Assembly (NCBI RefSeq): GCF_002286985.1
Contig: NZ_NSKC01000001.1
Location: forward strand, 62,001-126,000
Origin: Halorubrum salipaludis
Lineage (GTDB): Archaea; Halobacteriota; Halobacteria; Halobacteriales; Haloferacaceae
Length of the DNA: 64,000 nucleotides
Direction of reading: 5' to 3'
The first letter of the stretch is position 1. Each line of letters starts with the position of its first letter. Under the pieces are notes generated by a model. The model ran no database searches. It saw nothing but the letters and a program-made list of their open reading frames with translations, and had not been told where the DNA came from. Made by a program: the position numbers and the translations under genes. Below are positions 42,973 through 52,024 of this stretch, one piece after another.

Positions 42973-43690
42973 TCGGACGAGCGGGGCGGCGGGCAGTGAG
43001 GGACCGTTCGCGGTCGACCCCCTCGATCGCTCCGCGGTGGCCGCGGTCGGGCTGATCACGCTGTTCGTCGTCGCGCTGGCGACCGCACAGCTCACCGCCG
43101 CGAAGGTGATCGCCTTACCCCTCCCGTTCGCGCTCCCGGTCGTCGGCGCCGAGATCACGCTGCCGGGCGCCGCGCTCGCGTACGCGCTGACGTTCCTCGC
43201 GTCCGACGCCTACGCCGAGCTGTACGGGCGCCGCGCGACGCAGGTGGTCGTCAACGTCGCCTTCCTCGCGAACTTCCTCGTGCTCGCTCTCGTCTGGTCC
43301 ACCCTCGTGGCGCCGGGCGTCAATCCCGAGGTCGCCGCCGCCTTCGACACCGCGCTCGGCCCCGCGGCCAACGTCGTCGCGGGCAGCCTGCTCGCGTACG
43401 TCGTGAGCCAGAACTGGGACGTGTTCGTCTTCCACGCGATCCGCGACCGCACCGGTGAGGGGCTGCTGTGGCTGCGAAACATCGCGTCGACCGCCAGCAG
43501 TCAGGCGATCGACACCGCGATCTTCGTCGGCGTCGCGTTCTACGCCGCGCCGCTCCTGCTGGGGTCCGGGGATCCGCTCCCGGGGAGCGTCCTCGTCGCG
43601 CTCGGCCTCGGCCAGTACCTCCTCAAGCTCGCGATCGCCGTCCTCGACACGCCGATCGTCTACCTCGTCGTCGGCCTCGTTCGGGACTGA
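42965..43690 (+). CDS. VUT-family queuosine/archaeosine precursor transporter
   Basis: A 241-residue membrane protein with about six helices, of the YhhQ/VUT (COG1738) family: AQLTAAKVIALPLPFALP, LPGAALAYALTFLASDAYAELYG, SQNWDVFVFHAIRDRT, NIASTASSQAIDTAIFVGVAF. Family members import queuine or preQ0; in archaea preQ0 feeds archaeosine synthesis. It overlaps the upstream RHH gene, which might regulate it. Confidence 0.88.
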   Translation: MSSRTSGAAGSEGPFAVDPLDRSAVAAVGLITLFVVALATAQLTAAKVIALPLPFALPVVGAEITLPGAALAYALTFLASDAYAELYGRRATQVVVNVAFLANFLVLALVWSTLVAPGVNPEVAAAFDTALGPAANVVAGSLLAYVVSQNWDVFVFHAIRDRTGEGLLWLRNIASTASSQAIDTAIFVGVAFYAAPLLLGSGDPLPGSVLVALGLGQYLLKLAIAVLDTPIVYLVVGLVRD

Positions 43691-43714
43691 TCACCAGATC
43701 GACTGATCACCGGA

Positions 43715-44770
43715 TCACCTGACGGCGAGCGCCCGCGCGGGCGACGCCGGCAGATCCGCGGGGACGCGCTCGAACGACTCGCCGGCGTCGCGGGTCCGGT
43801 AGAGCCCCTCATTGTGTATCACCCAGACGCCCCCCGACTCCCCGCCGCTCGCGAGGACCGCCCGGTAGGTCCCCTCGCCGGTCGGAATCCCCCGGTCGTC
43901 GAGGCGCTCGAACCGCGGCGACGCGTCCGATCCGTCCCCCGTCGTCCGCCGGTAGAGGTACGCCTCGCCGCGGCGGTGCGCCGCCGTCGCCCCCGAGGCC
44001 GCGCTCACGATCGCCGTCTCGGGGTCGCCGGGGTCGACCGCCAGCCCCCAGACGTATCCGTGGTCGAGCCCGCGGTCGACGACGCGCCACGACTCGCCGC
44101 GGTCCTCGCTCTCCGCGAACCCGTCGCCCGCGGCGGCGTACACCCAGTCCGGGGCGGCCGGGTGCGTCGCGAGCGCGTGGTTGTCGCGCCGGGACCCCTC
44201 GGGCCGGTCCAGCCACGTCTCGCCGCCGTCCGGAGTCACGACCAGCGCGCCGGCCTCGACGCCCACGAACCACCGGTCCGAGTCCGCCGGAGACGGCTCG
44301 ATCCACCGGACGTGGTGGGTGTCGGGTCGGGGCGGGAACGACCACTCGGACGCGGACGGGACCGCGGTCAGCCCGCCGACGCGCTCGGCGGTCCGCCCGC
44401 CGTCGACGGACCGGAAGACCCGCGAGGGCTCAGTCCCGATCCAGACGACGGCCGGGTCGTGCGGGCTCGTCGCGACCGCGGTGACCGCGTCGGGGCCCGT
44501 CCCGCCGGGGGCGAGGCTCTCGCTCGCGACGCGCTCGAAGGTCTCTCCCCCGTCGGTCGAGCGGAACAGCCCCGCGTCGGAGGTTCCGGCGAGCACTCGG
44601 GTGCCGTCGGAGCCGGCGCTCCCATCCCCGTCGGCTCCCGGGCCGACCGAGAGGCACTCGACTGAGAGGCACTCGACCGGGCGGTCCGCCAGTCGGAGCG
44701 AGACCGATCCCGTTTCCGGGTCGATGACCCGGAGCCCGTCATCGTACGCCGCGTAGACGCGCGTGACCAT
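43715..44770 (-). CDS. Sialidase/BNR-repeat beta-propeller protein
   Basis: A 351-residue protein built of repeated S-x-D-x-G-x-x-W/F motifs: FRSTDGGETFERV, FRSVDGGRTAERV, VTPDGGETW, SEDRGESWRVV, RTRDAGESFERVP. This is the BNR/VPS10-like propeller fold, used in sialidases and photosystem assembly factor-like proteins. The catalytic Arg triad of sialidases is not evident, so it may bind rather than hydrolyse. The ATG at 44770 is chosen because the first nine residues from 44797 lie outside the fold. No signal peptide was seen. Confidence 0.8.
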   Translation of the reverse strand: MVTRVYAAYDDGLRVIDPETGSVSLRLADRPVECLSVECLSVGPGADGDGSAGSDGTRVLAGTSDAGLFRSTDGGETFERVASESLAPGGTGPDAVTAVATSPHDPAVVWIGTEPSRVFRSVDGGRTAERVGGLTAVPSASEWSFPPRPDTHHVRWIEPSPADSDRWFVGVEAGALVVTPDGGETWLDRPEGSRRDNHALATHPAAPDWVYAAAGDGFAESEDRGESWRVVDRGLDHGYVWGLAVDPGDPETAIVSAASGATAAHRRGEAYLYRRTTGDGSDASPRFERLDDRGIPTGEGTYRAVLASGGESGGVWVIHNEGLYRTRDAGESFERVPADLPASPARALAVR

Positions 44771-44851
44771 GGCGCGACGTTCGACGTGTGGCGGCAAAAG
44801 GGTTCGACGGGCGCAAGAGACTTACCCGACCCACCCGTGTGAACTGTACGC

Positions 44852-45583
44852 ATGGATCTCCGCGTACAGGGGGATGTCCCCCCCGACCCGTTTCTCGGCG
44901 CCGCCGACCTGTTCGAGACCGAGTGGTCCCTTGACGACCCGGTCCGCGTGAAGGTGCGCGAGGACCCCGACGAGCGGACGTGGGCCGGCCACTACGACGG
45001 CTACCACGTCCTGAACGTCTCGAAGCGCGCCGCCACCAGCGCGATGGCCCGCGAGCTCGCCGTTCACGAGCTCTCACACATGGCCCGCTACGAAGAGGGG
45101 CACGCCTCCCACGTCCAGTCGACGGAAGAGGCGTTATACCTCGGGCTCTCCGGCGAGCAGGTGGAGCGCCGCAAACTCGCGCACTGCTACCAGATCGCGA
45201 ACCACATGAAGGACATCTACGCCGACGACATCACGCTCTCGGTCGCGCCCGCGGACAAGCTCCTCGGCTTCCTCGAGTCGACCCTCGCGGCCGCGGTCGC
45301 GGACCGTCCCAGGGTCTCCCGGGACGGCGGTCAGCCGGTCACGGGCGGCGCGGACCCGGAGATCACCGCTGTCAACGCCGCGTTCGCGCTCGCCTTAGTC
45401 GAGCGCCACGACATCGCTGGCACGGACCACCGCATCTACGACCTCGCGCGCGCGGCCGCCAGCGACACCGACGCCGTCGACGTCGACGCGTTCAAACAGC
45501 GGTTCCTCGACCTCGGCCCCGACCCCTCCGAGAGCGACTATCGGAAGGCGCTGGTCGCGGCCGCCCGGGCGTACGCGGTGTAA
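44852..45583 (+). CDS. DUF5781 family protein with HExxH-like motif
   Basis: A 243-residue soluble protein of the haloarchaeal DUF5781 family. The segment ARELAVHELSHMARYEEGH (about residues 65-83) carries H-E-L-S-H, a zinc-metallopeptidase-like H-E-x-x-H, followed by a potential third ligand in YEEGHASH. The C-terminal half is helical. Peptidase activity is a suggestion from the motif only. RNA element F lies just downstream. Confidence 0.8.
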   Translation: MDLRVQGDVPPDPFLGAADLFETEWSLDDPVRVKVREDPDERTWAGHYDGYHVLNVSKRAATSAMARELAVHELSHMARYEEGHASHVQSTEEALYLGLSGEQVERRKLAHCYQIANHMKDIYADDITLSVAPADKLLGFLESTLAAAVADRPRVSRDGGQPVTGGADPEITAVNAAFALALVERHDIAGTDHRIYDLARAAASDTDAVDVDAFKQRFLDLGPDPSESDYRKALVAAARAYAV

Positions 45584-45666
45584 CTGGAGATTGACTGGAG
45601 ACCGGCTTTTGAAACGAACTCGATAAGACGGCGACCCGACAACGACCATCGTTTATAAGTAACTGT

Positions 45667-45928
45667 GCGGTGGCGCGTGCCTGCGAGGCCGCCCCGCGGC
45701 CGAGTAGCACGCGCGAGGGAGTCGGTCGCCGGAGCAAAGCGGAGGCGACCGACGAGGCTGGGGAGGTGTGAGGATGCGGTTGCGGTTGTTGTCGGGTGGG
45801 ACTCAAAGGGGCAGCCGCGAGGGCGGCGCAGGCGACGTAAGCACCGCAACGAGGGAGCGAACGGAGTGAGCGACCGAGTGAGGGGCGCAGCGAGCGTGCG
45901 CCGCCCTCGCGGCTGGGGCTTTGGCGGT
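45667..45928 (+). ncRNA. Structured repeat RNA element, copy F
   Basis: TATA box TTTATAA at 45652-45658 precedes GCGGTGGCGCGTGCC. Hairpin 1 arms are GGCCGC and GCGGCC; hairpin 2 is GTCGGTCGCC...GGCGACCGAC, again different in sequence but paired. The shared block GACGAGGCTGGGGAGG follows. The closing stem pairs 45812-45830 (CAGCCGCGAGGGCGGCGCA) with 45897-45915 at 19 of 19. The 3' block CGGCTGGGGCTTTGGCGG opens a 57-bp tandem array. Confidence 0.74.
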
Positions 45929-46194
45929 GTTCACCGTCGATCTGACAGCAACCATTTATAACCGAGCGGCTGGGGCTTTGGCGGTGTTCACCGTCGATCT
46001 GACAGCAACCATTTATAACCGAGCGGCTGGGGCTTTGGCGGTGTTCACCGTCGATCTGACAGCAACCATTTATAACCGAGCGGCTGGGGCTTTGGTGGTG
46101 TTCACCGTCGATCCGCCGTGAACCACTTATAACCTAGCGGCTGGGCCTTCGGAACTGGTCACCAGCGACCCGGTATCAGCTATTTATAAGCGAT
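45910..46194 (+). repeat. 57-bp tandem array extending RNA copy F
   Basis: CGGCTGGGGC recurs at 45910, 45967, 46024 and 46081, with a diverged CGGCTGGGCC at 46138, exactly 57 bp apart. Each unit contains CTTTGGCGGTGTTCACCG (TGGTGG in unit 4), GTCGATCTGACAGC or a variant, and the TATA-like ATTTATAACCGAG (ACTTATAACC in unit 4). The last unit again has TATTTATAAGCGA. It is built on the same plan as the 72-bp array after copy D, but the sequences between are different. Confidence 0.92.
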
Positions 46195-46246
46195 CGACCG
46201 GATCAGCGGAACTCCGCCTCGCCCGGCCACGGGTCACGTCTGCGTG

Positions 46247-47647
46247 CTACTCCGCGTCGTTCGGGGCGGCTTCGGGCTCCCCGACGGATTCCGTCGCGTC
46301 GCCGTCCGCCGTCGACTCGACCGAGTCGGCCGCGTCGTCGAGCACCGTCACGCGCGCGGACATGATCCGAGTGTTGTCCACGCGCTCGATCCGGATCCGG
46401 ACCCCGTCGAACTCGATCTCCTCGCCTTCCTCGACGAGGCGCCCCGCGCGATTGAACACGAAGCCGGCGAGCGTCTCGAACTCCTCGCCCTCGGGGAGGT
46501 CGATCCCGAGCATCTCGTTGACCTCGTCGATGTTCACCTCCCCCTGTACGACGGCGACGTTGTCCGCTAAGAACTCCACCGGAGCCTCCTCGTCGCCCTC
46601 CAGGATCTCGCCGACGATCTCCTCGACCATGTCTTCGAGGGTGATGATCCCCTCCGTGGTGCCGAACTCGTCGATGACCGTGACCATCTGGAGGCGGTTG
46701 TCCTGCATCTCCGCGAGCAGCTCGTCGGCGTTCTTCGACTCGGGGACGTGCAGCGTCGGCTTCACGACGCGCTCCAGCGACGGCTCGCCCTCGGAGTAGC
46801 GCAGCTCGCGGACCAGGTCGCGGACGGTCACGACGCCGATGATGTTGTCGAGGTTCCCCTCGTAGACGGGGACGCGCTCGTGGTCGGCCTGGATGCACTT
46901 CTCGATCGCCTCCTCGACGGAGGACTCCTTCGCGACCGCGGTGACGTCGAGACGGGGCGTCATCACCTCCTTGGCGATGGTGTTGTTGAACCGGAAGATG
47001 CGGTCGAGCATCTCGCGTTCCTCCTCCTCGATGACGCCCTCGCGCTCGCCGGTCTCGATGATGTTCTGGATCTCCTCGCGGGTGACGTACGTGGACTCGA
47101 TCGCCGCCCGCCCCCCGGTCACCTTGTTGACCGCGCGGGTGAGGTAATCGAAGACGACGACGAGGGGGTACAACACGCCCTCGGAGAGCTTCAGCGGGCG
47201 GGCGATCCGCAGCGCCCACGACTCGGTGTTCTCGACGGCGTACGACTTCGGCGCGGTCTCGGCGAACAGCAGCACGATCGCCGTGATCCCGAAGGTGGTG
47301 AGCAGGATGGTGACCACCGCGCTCTCGACGTACACGCCGATGAGCGTCGTCGCGATTGCCGTGATCCCGATGTTCACGAGGTTGTTGCCGACGAGGATCG
47401 TGACCAGCAGCCGGTGCGGGTTCTGCTTCAGGCCGTCGATCGTCTCCGCGCTGTCGACGCCCTCCTCGACGAGGCTCTCGATGCGGTGTTTCGGCAGGGA
47501 GAACATGGCGATCTCCGACGAGGAGAAGAACGCCGACATCGCGAGCAACACGATTATCGTGAGGATACCGAGGACCGTCACGATCGGGTCGTCCATGGCT
47601 GGCAGCTGCGGAACGCCGGTCATCAACGTGGTCGACCACAAGCCCAT
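46247..47647 (-). CDS. CBS-domain membrane protein (CorC/HlyC, DUF21 type)
   Basis: A 466-residue protein: N-terminal DUF21/CNNM membrane domain with three to four helices (FFSSSEIAMFSLPKHRIESLVEEG), two CBS domains (about 200-320, MTPRLDVTAV, VTVRDLVREL), then a CorC_HlyC transporter-associated domain (about 345-430: FLADNVAVVQGEVNIDEVNE). Such proteins are linked to Mg/Co efflux or Na/Mg exchange. ATG at 47647, or in-frame ATGs 8 or 17 codons later. Divergent from the glutaredoxin-like gene. Confidence 0.88.
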   Translation of the reverse strand: MGLWSTTLMTGVPQLPAMDDPIVTVLGILTIIVLLAMSAFFSSSEIAMFSLPKHRIESLVEEGVDSAETIDGLKQNPHRLLVTILVGNNLVNIGITAIATTLIGVYVESAVVTILLTTFGITAIVLLFAETAPKSYAVENTESWALRIARPLKLSEGVLYPLVVVFDYLTRAVNKVTGGRAAIESTYVTREEIQNIIETGEREGVIEEEEREMLDRIFRFNNTIAKEVMTPRLDVTAVAKESSVEEAIEKCIQADHERVPVYEGNLDNIIGVVTVRDLVRELRYSEGEPSLERVVKPTLHVPESKNADELLAEMQDNRLQMVTVIDEFGTTEGIITLEDMVEEIVGEILEGDEEAPVEFLADNVAVVQGEVNIDEVNEMLGIDLPEGEEFETLAGFVFNRAGRLVEEGEEIEFDGVRIRIERVDNTRIMSARVTVLDDAADSVESTADGDATESVGEPEAAPNDAE

Positions 47648-47829
47648 ACTCCCTGACTCTCCGTCCGGTGACCGTTAAAGAGTTACCCTCCGAAGCGGTC
47701 CGACGAACGCGAACGCGGGCCGACGGGATCTCGCGGACGGTCGCGAGCCCGAACCCGCTCGGCGGTCCGGCCGCGGCGGCGACCGCCGCCGCCGACACGG
47801 TTAGGGGGCAGGCGCCCGACCGATCGGAC

Positions 47830-48159
47830 ATGAGCGAGCCACCGATCACCCTGTACCGGCTGCAGGCGTGTCCGTACTGCGAGCGCGTCGTCCGCACCCT
47901 CAACGAGCTGGGACTGGCGTACCGGTCCCGGTACGTCGAGCCGATGCACTCCGAGCGTAACGTCGTCAAGCGCGTCTCCGGCGCCCGGAGCGTGCCCGCC
48001 ATCGTCGACCGCGAGACCGGGGTGACGATGTCCGAGAGCGCGAACATCGTGGAGTACCTGCGGGGAACGTACGGCGACGCGGCGACCGACGGGGGCCGCG
48101 CAGTCGACGACGCGGCGACCGATGGGGGCCGCGCAGCCGACGCCGAGGGAGGTGCCTGA
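47830..48159 (+). CDS. Glutaredoxin/GST-N-like thioredoxin-fold protein
   Basis: A 109-residue thioredoxin-fold protein with redox motif CPYC (about residues 14-17), cis-Pro in SVPAIVD and MSESANIVEYLRG, the GST N-terminal type. The C-terminal tail contains a repeated DDAATDGGRA segment. The next gene starts right after its stop, encoding a peroxiredoxin-like protein, so they likely work together in thiol redox. Confidence 0.86.
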   Translation: MSEPPITLYRLQACPYCERVVRTLNELGLAYRSRYVEPMHSERNVVKRVSGARSVPAIVDRETGVTMSESANIVEYLRGTYGDAATDGGRAVDDAATDGGRAADAEGGA

Positions 48160-48160
48160 G

Positions 48161-48670
48161 ATGCCCGACTTCGACGTCGTCTCCCTCCCCGAGGCGGATC
48201 ACGTCGCCGAGGGCGACACCGCGCCCGATTTCACGCGACCGCTCGTCGACGAGGAGTACTGGGAGGACCGCGCGCTCGACGAGGTCGTCGACGGGCCGAC
48301 CCTCCTGCTGTTCCATCCGATGGACGGCGCCTTCCAGGCGACGTACCTCTACAACACGGTCGACGACCACGGCTGGGCCGACGACCTGGACGTGCTCGGC
48401 GTCTCGATCTCCTCGCCGTACGCCCACAAGCGCCTGCTCGCCGAGCGCGGCGACGGCGCCCGGATCTTCTCCGACCCGGGTGCGGGCGTGATCGAGGAGT
48501 ACGGCCTCGCGCACGACATCGACGGCATGACCGGAATAACCGAGACGCGCCCGGCCGTCTTCCTCCTCGACGCCGACCGCACCGTCGCGTTCGCGTGGGT
48601 CGCGAGCGAACACCCCGAGTTCCCCGACGCCGAGGCGATCGACGACGCGGTCGAGCGGCTGGTCGACTGA
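48161..48670 (+). CDS. Peroxiredoxin-like (redoxin) protein
   Basis: A 169-residue thioredoxin-fold protein: GDTAPDFTRPLVDEEYW at the N-terminus, FHPMDGAFQATYLYN where peroxiredoxins have the active Cys (here PMDGAFQ, no Cys), then VLGVSISSPYAHKRLL, and TRPAVFLLDADRTVAFAWVA. The absence of a peroxidatic Cys implies it is not a classical peroxidase. It begins one base after the stop of the glutaredoxin-like gene. Confidence 0.82.
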   Translation: MPDFDVVSLPEADHVAEGDTAPDFTRPLVDEEYWEDRALDEVVDGPTLLLFHPMDGAFQATYLYNTVDDHGWADDLDVLGVSISSPYAHKRLLAERGDGARIFSDPGAGVIEEYGLAHDIDGMTGITETRPAVFLLDADRTVAFAWVASEHPEFPDAEAIDDAVERLVD

Positions 48671-48758
48671 CTGAGAGCGGAGGCGGCGACCGCCGCGCCC
48701 GCCGACCGCGACGGTCCCACTCGTCACCCTTTTTCGCGACCGCGTCGAACGTGCTCTC

Positions 48759-49364
48759 GTGACAACGGACAGCGACGTCCTCCGACGCGCGGCCGAGGCG
48801 ACCGCCGACGGCGACCTCGTGGTCTACCCCACCGAGACGGTGTACGGGCTCGGCGGCGACGCGCTCGACCCCGCGGCCGTCGAGCGGGTGTTCGAGCTGA
48901 AGGGCCGAGACCGCTCGAACCCGCTCTCGCTCGGCGTCCCCAGCGTCGACGCCGCGCTCCGCTACACCGAGCCGAGCGAGCTCGCGGTCGCGTTCGCCCG
49001 GGCGTTCCTCCCCGGGCCCGTGACCGTGGTCGTCGAGCGCGGCGACGCGGTCCCGGACGCGCTCACCGCCGGGCGCGACCGGGTCGGGATCCGCGTGCCG
49101 GACCACGACCTCGCGCGCGACCTGCTCCGTGAGGCCGGGCCGCTCACCGCGACGAGCGCGAACGTCTCCGGCCGCGGGAGCGTCACGCACCCGGGCGACC
49201 TCGACGACCGGATCCGCGACGGCGTCGCGCTCGTCGTCGACGGCGGCGAGACGCCCGGGACGGAGAGCACCGTGGTCGACCCGGAGGCGAGAACGATCCA
49301 CCGCCGCGGCGCGATGGCCGGCGCGATCGAGGCGTGGCTGGACGACCCGCCGGTGGAAGAGTAG
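48759..49364 (+). CDS. tsaC: Threonylcarbamoyl-AMP synthase (Sua5/YrdC/TsaC)
   Basis: A 201-residue protein that makes threonylcarbamoyl-AMP from threonine, bicarbonate and ATP, the first step of tRNA t6A37 synthesis. Motifs are YPTETVYGLGGDAL, KGRDRSNPLSLGV, PGPVTVVVE, RVGIRVPDH, TATSANVSG and TESTVVDPEA. It is the short YrdC type with no Sua5 C-terminal domain. GTG start at 48759. Upstream thiol-redox genes are on the same strand but 88 bp away. Confidence 0.93.
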   Translation: MTTDSDVLRRAAEATADGDLVVYPTETVYGLGGDALDPAAVERVFELKGRDRSNPLSLGVPSVDAALRYTEPSELAVAFARAFLPGPVTVVVERGDAVPDALTAGRDRVGIRVPDHDLARDLLREAGPLTATSANVSGRGSVTHPGDLDDRIRDGVALVVDGGETPGTESTVVDPEARTIHRRGAMAGAIEAWLDDPPVEE

Positions 49365-49395
49365 AAGAGACGACGACCGGAAATGGACAGCGGCG

Positions 49396-49662
49396 TTAGA
49401 CCGACAGCTCGCCCTTCGCTTTGATCACGTCGAGCTCCTCGGCGTCGATCGTGTCGACGTCGAGCCAGTGAGGGACGTACTCGCGCTTGTCGTAGGCCTC
49501 GCGCTCGTCCTCGGTGCCGACGGTACACCAGAGCTGCGGCTCGTCCGGGCCGTGCCAGCCGCCCTGGACGTTGATGCCGAAACACACCAGCTCCTCGCCC
49601 TCGTACTCGATCACCGCGTCCCGCCGGATCCCGGGGTCGCCGCGAATGATGAGGTGTTGCAT
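49396..49662 (-). CDS. HAH_0734 family protein
   Basis: An 88-residue protein fitting the haloarchaeal HAH_0734 family (MQHLIIRGDPGIRRDAVIEY... WHGPDEPQLWCTVG ... DKREYVPHWLDVDTI). The pattern is conserved and compact but the function is unknown. Convergent with tsaC. Confidence 0.82.
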   Translation of the reverse strand: MQHLIIRGDPGIRRDAVIEYEGEELVCFGINVQGGWHGPDEPQLWCTVGTEDEREAYDKREYVPHWLDVDTIDAEELDVIKAKGELSV

Positions 49663-49776
49663 GTTCCGTCGTTCGCGGCTTCCCCGCTTAATCGCTTCGA
49701 TACCGCCGATTGGGTGGTTGGAAATCGGACGGTGAGACAGGAGGGCGAGGCGAGAAGAACGAGAGAGCGGACGGCG

Positions 49777-51597
49777 TTAGGTCGAGTAGTAGTACTCGCC
49801 GTCGCGCTTCTGCTGGCTGTCGAGCTGCGAGCCCGGCTTGTTGATTCGGGGGCGACCCGTCCGCTCGTCGCGGCGGAAGGTGATGTCGAGGTCGGCGAGG
49901 AACTCGTTCATCCCCTCGCGCATCTCCTGGGGCGGGGTCGCGTGCCCGCGCTCGGCCGGCTCGCCGTCGAACACCATCAGGCGGTCGGCGAGGAGGTCGA
50001 TCATGTAGATGTCGTGGTCGATCACCATCACGGTCGCGTCGTGGTTCTCCGCGTACCGCCGGATGGCGGTCGTCGCGCGCACCCGCTGTTCAACGTCGAG
50101 GTGCGCGGACGGCTCGTCGAGGAGGTACAGGTCGGCGTCCTCGGAGAGACACGCCGCGATGGCGACGCGCTGGCGCTCCCCGCCCGAGAGGTCCGAGAGG
50201 TTCTGCTCCATCACGCGGTCGAGCTGGAGCGGCTGGGCGATCTCCGTGTTCCAGTAGGAGGAGCCGAACTGGTCGGTGATCGACGAGAGGAACGCGTCGA
50301 CGCGCATCGGCTGGTCGATCTCGATGTACTGCGGCTTGTACGCGATGTCGAGCGCGAAGTCGAGCGCGCCCTCGTCCGGCTCCAGCGAGCCAGCGAACAG
50401 CTTCGCGAGGGTGGACTTCCCGATCCCGTTCGGCCCGACCACGCCGAGCACCTCGGAGCGGTTGATCTCCCCGCCCTCGACGTGCAGCTCGAACTCGCCC
50501 TCGCCGTACGACTTCGAGAGGTCGGGGTACTCGATCAGCGTCTCGCTGCGCGAGGAGACCCGCGGCGCGTGCTCCTCGAAGGTGATCGCGGACGGTCGGA
50601 TCCGCATGTTCTCGTTGTCGAGGTACCCCTTCAGGTACTCGTTGATCCCGTTGCGGACCGACTTGGGGTCGGTGATGACCCCGTACGCCCCCGGCTCCCC
50701 GTACGCGACGTGGAGGGTGTCGGCGAGGAGATCGAGGATCGCGAGGTCGTGCTCGACGACGAGCATCGAGCGCTCGGCCGCGTCGTCGTCAGCGAGCTCG
50801 CGGATGAGCCGCGCGACGACCATCCGCTGGCCGATGTCGAGGTACGGCGTGATCTCGTCGAGGAAGTAGAAGTCGGCGTCGCGGGCGAGACACGCCGCGA
50901 TGGCGACGCGCTGGAGCTCCCCGCCGGAGATGGAGTCGATCGGCTGGTCCATCACCGGCCCGATGTTGAGCCGGTCGATGAGAGAGTCGAGCGCGCCCCG
51001 CTCGTCGGTGCGCTCCAACAGCTCGCGGGTGTTGCCGTCGAACTGGTTGGGGATCTGGTCGACGTACTGCGGCTTGCGCGCGACGGTCACGTCGCCCTCC
51101 TTCAGCGATCCGAGGTAGTTCTGCAGTCCGGTGCCGCGGAACCGGTCGAGCACGCGTTCCCAGTCGCCCTCCGACTCGTGGTCGCCCAGATTCGGGACCA
51201 TCTCGCCGGCGAGCGCGTGGACCGCCGTCGACTTCCCGATCCCGTTCGGCCCGAGGATGCCGGTGACGTTGCCCGGCTCCGGGGTCGGCAGCCCGTACAG
51301 CGAGAAGGCGTTGTCGCCGTAGCGGTGGACCGGCTCCTCGTCGAGCTCGGAGGGGAGGTTGATGATCTCGATCGCGTCGAACGGACACTTCTCGACGCAG
51401 ATTCCGCAGGTCTCGCCGAGGCAGATCTCCTCGGAGATGTGGATCTGGTCAGGGTCGCCCTCGACCGCGTCCTCGCCGCGCTTCGTGATGCACTCCTTGC
51501 CCGTCCGGTTGGGCGGGCAGTAGTTCATACACTCGTAGTTACACCGGTCGGGCTGACACCGGTCGAGGTCGACGACGGCGATGCTGTCGTCCGCCAT
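49777..51597 (-). CDS. ABCE1/RLI ribosome recycling ATPase
   Basis: A 606-residue ABCE1 protein that splits ribosomes after termination and links to initiation. Two N-terminal 4Fe-4S modules are visible: CQPDRCNYECMNYCPPNR and CLGETCGICVEKCPFDA. Then two ABC domains, each with GPNGIGKST, signatures ISGGELQRVAIA and LSGGERQRVAIA, Walker B FYFLDEITPYLD and LYLLDEPSAHLD. Length is normal. The EMC6-like gene ends one base before its start, so they share an operon. Confidence 0.97.
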   Translation of the reverse strand: MADDSIAVVDLDRCQPDRCNYECMNYCPPNRTGKECITKRGEDAVEGDPDQIHISEEICLGETCGICVEKCPFDAIEIINLPSELDEEPVHRYGDNAFSLYGLPTPEPGNVTGILGPNGIGKSTAVHALAGEMVPNLGDHESEGDWERVLDRFRGTGLQNYLGSLKEGDVTVARKPQYVDQIPNQFDGNTRELLERTDERGALDSLIDRLNIGPVMDQPIDSISGGELQRVAIAACLARDADFYFLDEITPYLDIGQRMVVARLIRELADDDAAERSMLVVEHDLAILDLLADTLHVAYGEPGAYGVITDPKSVRNGINEYLKGYLDNENMRIRPSAITFEEHAPRVSSRSETLIEYPDLSKSYGEGEFELHVEGGEINRSEVLGVVGPNGIGKSTLAKLFAGSLEPDEGALDFALDIAYKPQYIEIDQPMRVDAFLSSITDQFGSSYWNTEIAQPLQLDRVMEQNLSDLSGGERQRVAIAACLSEDADLYLLDEPSAHLDVEQRVRATTAIRRYAENHDATVMVIDHDIYMIDLLADRLMVFDGEPAERGHATPPQEMREGMNEFLADLDITFRRDERTGRPRINKPGSQLDSQQKRDGEYYYST

Positions 51598-51598
51598 C

Positions 51599-51907
51599 TC
51601 AGATCACCAGCTGGACGCCGGACGTCGCGAGCACGGTGTAGCTGATGAACCACAGCGTGAACGTCAGAAACGCCACGTAGAGGTTGTCCTTGACTCCGAA
51701 GTCGCCGACGCCGATCGCCTTGTACAGCGGGAACTGGGCGACCACGAACGCGCCGAGCACCAGTACGACGGTGGTGCTCTGGGCCGCGGCCACGGTCGTG
51801 CCCACGTAGGCGGCCGAGACGACGCCCGCGACGATCCCCGCGAGACAGCAGATCGTCGTGACGACCACGCTTCGGGTGTGGCCCGATATCCCCGAGTCGT
51901 CGCTCAT
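51599..51907 (-). CDS. EMC6-like membrane protein
   Basis: A 102-residue protein with three transmembrane helices (about 12-35, 43-62, 75-98), of the archaeal EMC6-like family, which resembles a subunit of the eukaryotic ER membrane-protein insertion complex. Its stop lies one base before the ABCE1 start, so translation is coupled. The link between membrane-protein insertion and ribosome recycling is suggestive only. Confidence 0.75.
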   Translation of the reverse strand: MSDDSGISGHTRSVVVTTICCLAGIVAGVVSAAYVGTTVAAAQSTTVVLVLGAFVVAQFPLYKAIGVGDFGVKDNLYVAFLTFTLWFISYTVLATSGVQLVI

Positions 51908-52024
51908 ACCACTGGATCCGCGAGCGCAGGTGAAAAGCCGTTCGTTCCGCCGAGCGCCCGATCACCGAGGGGCCGATCGCCGAGACGAGGGACCGCCGGC
52001 GGAGCGCGCGCGAGCGCTATCGCT

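Noticed and set aside
48161-48670. Assignment as a classical thiol peroxidase
   Set aside because: The position of the peroxidatic cysteine reads PMDGAFQ with no Cys, so only a redoxin-like fold is claimed.
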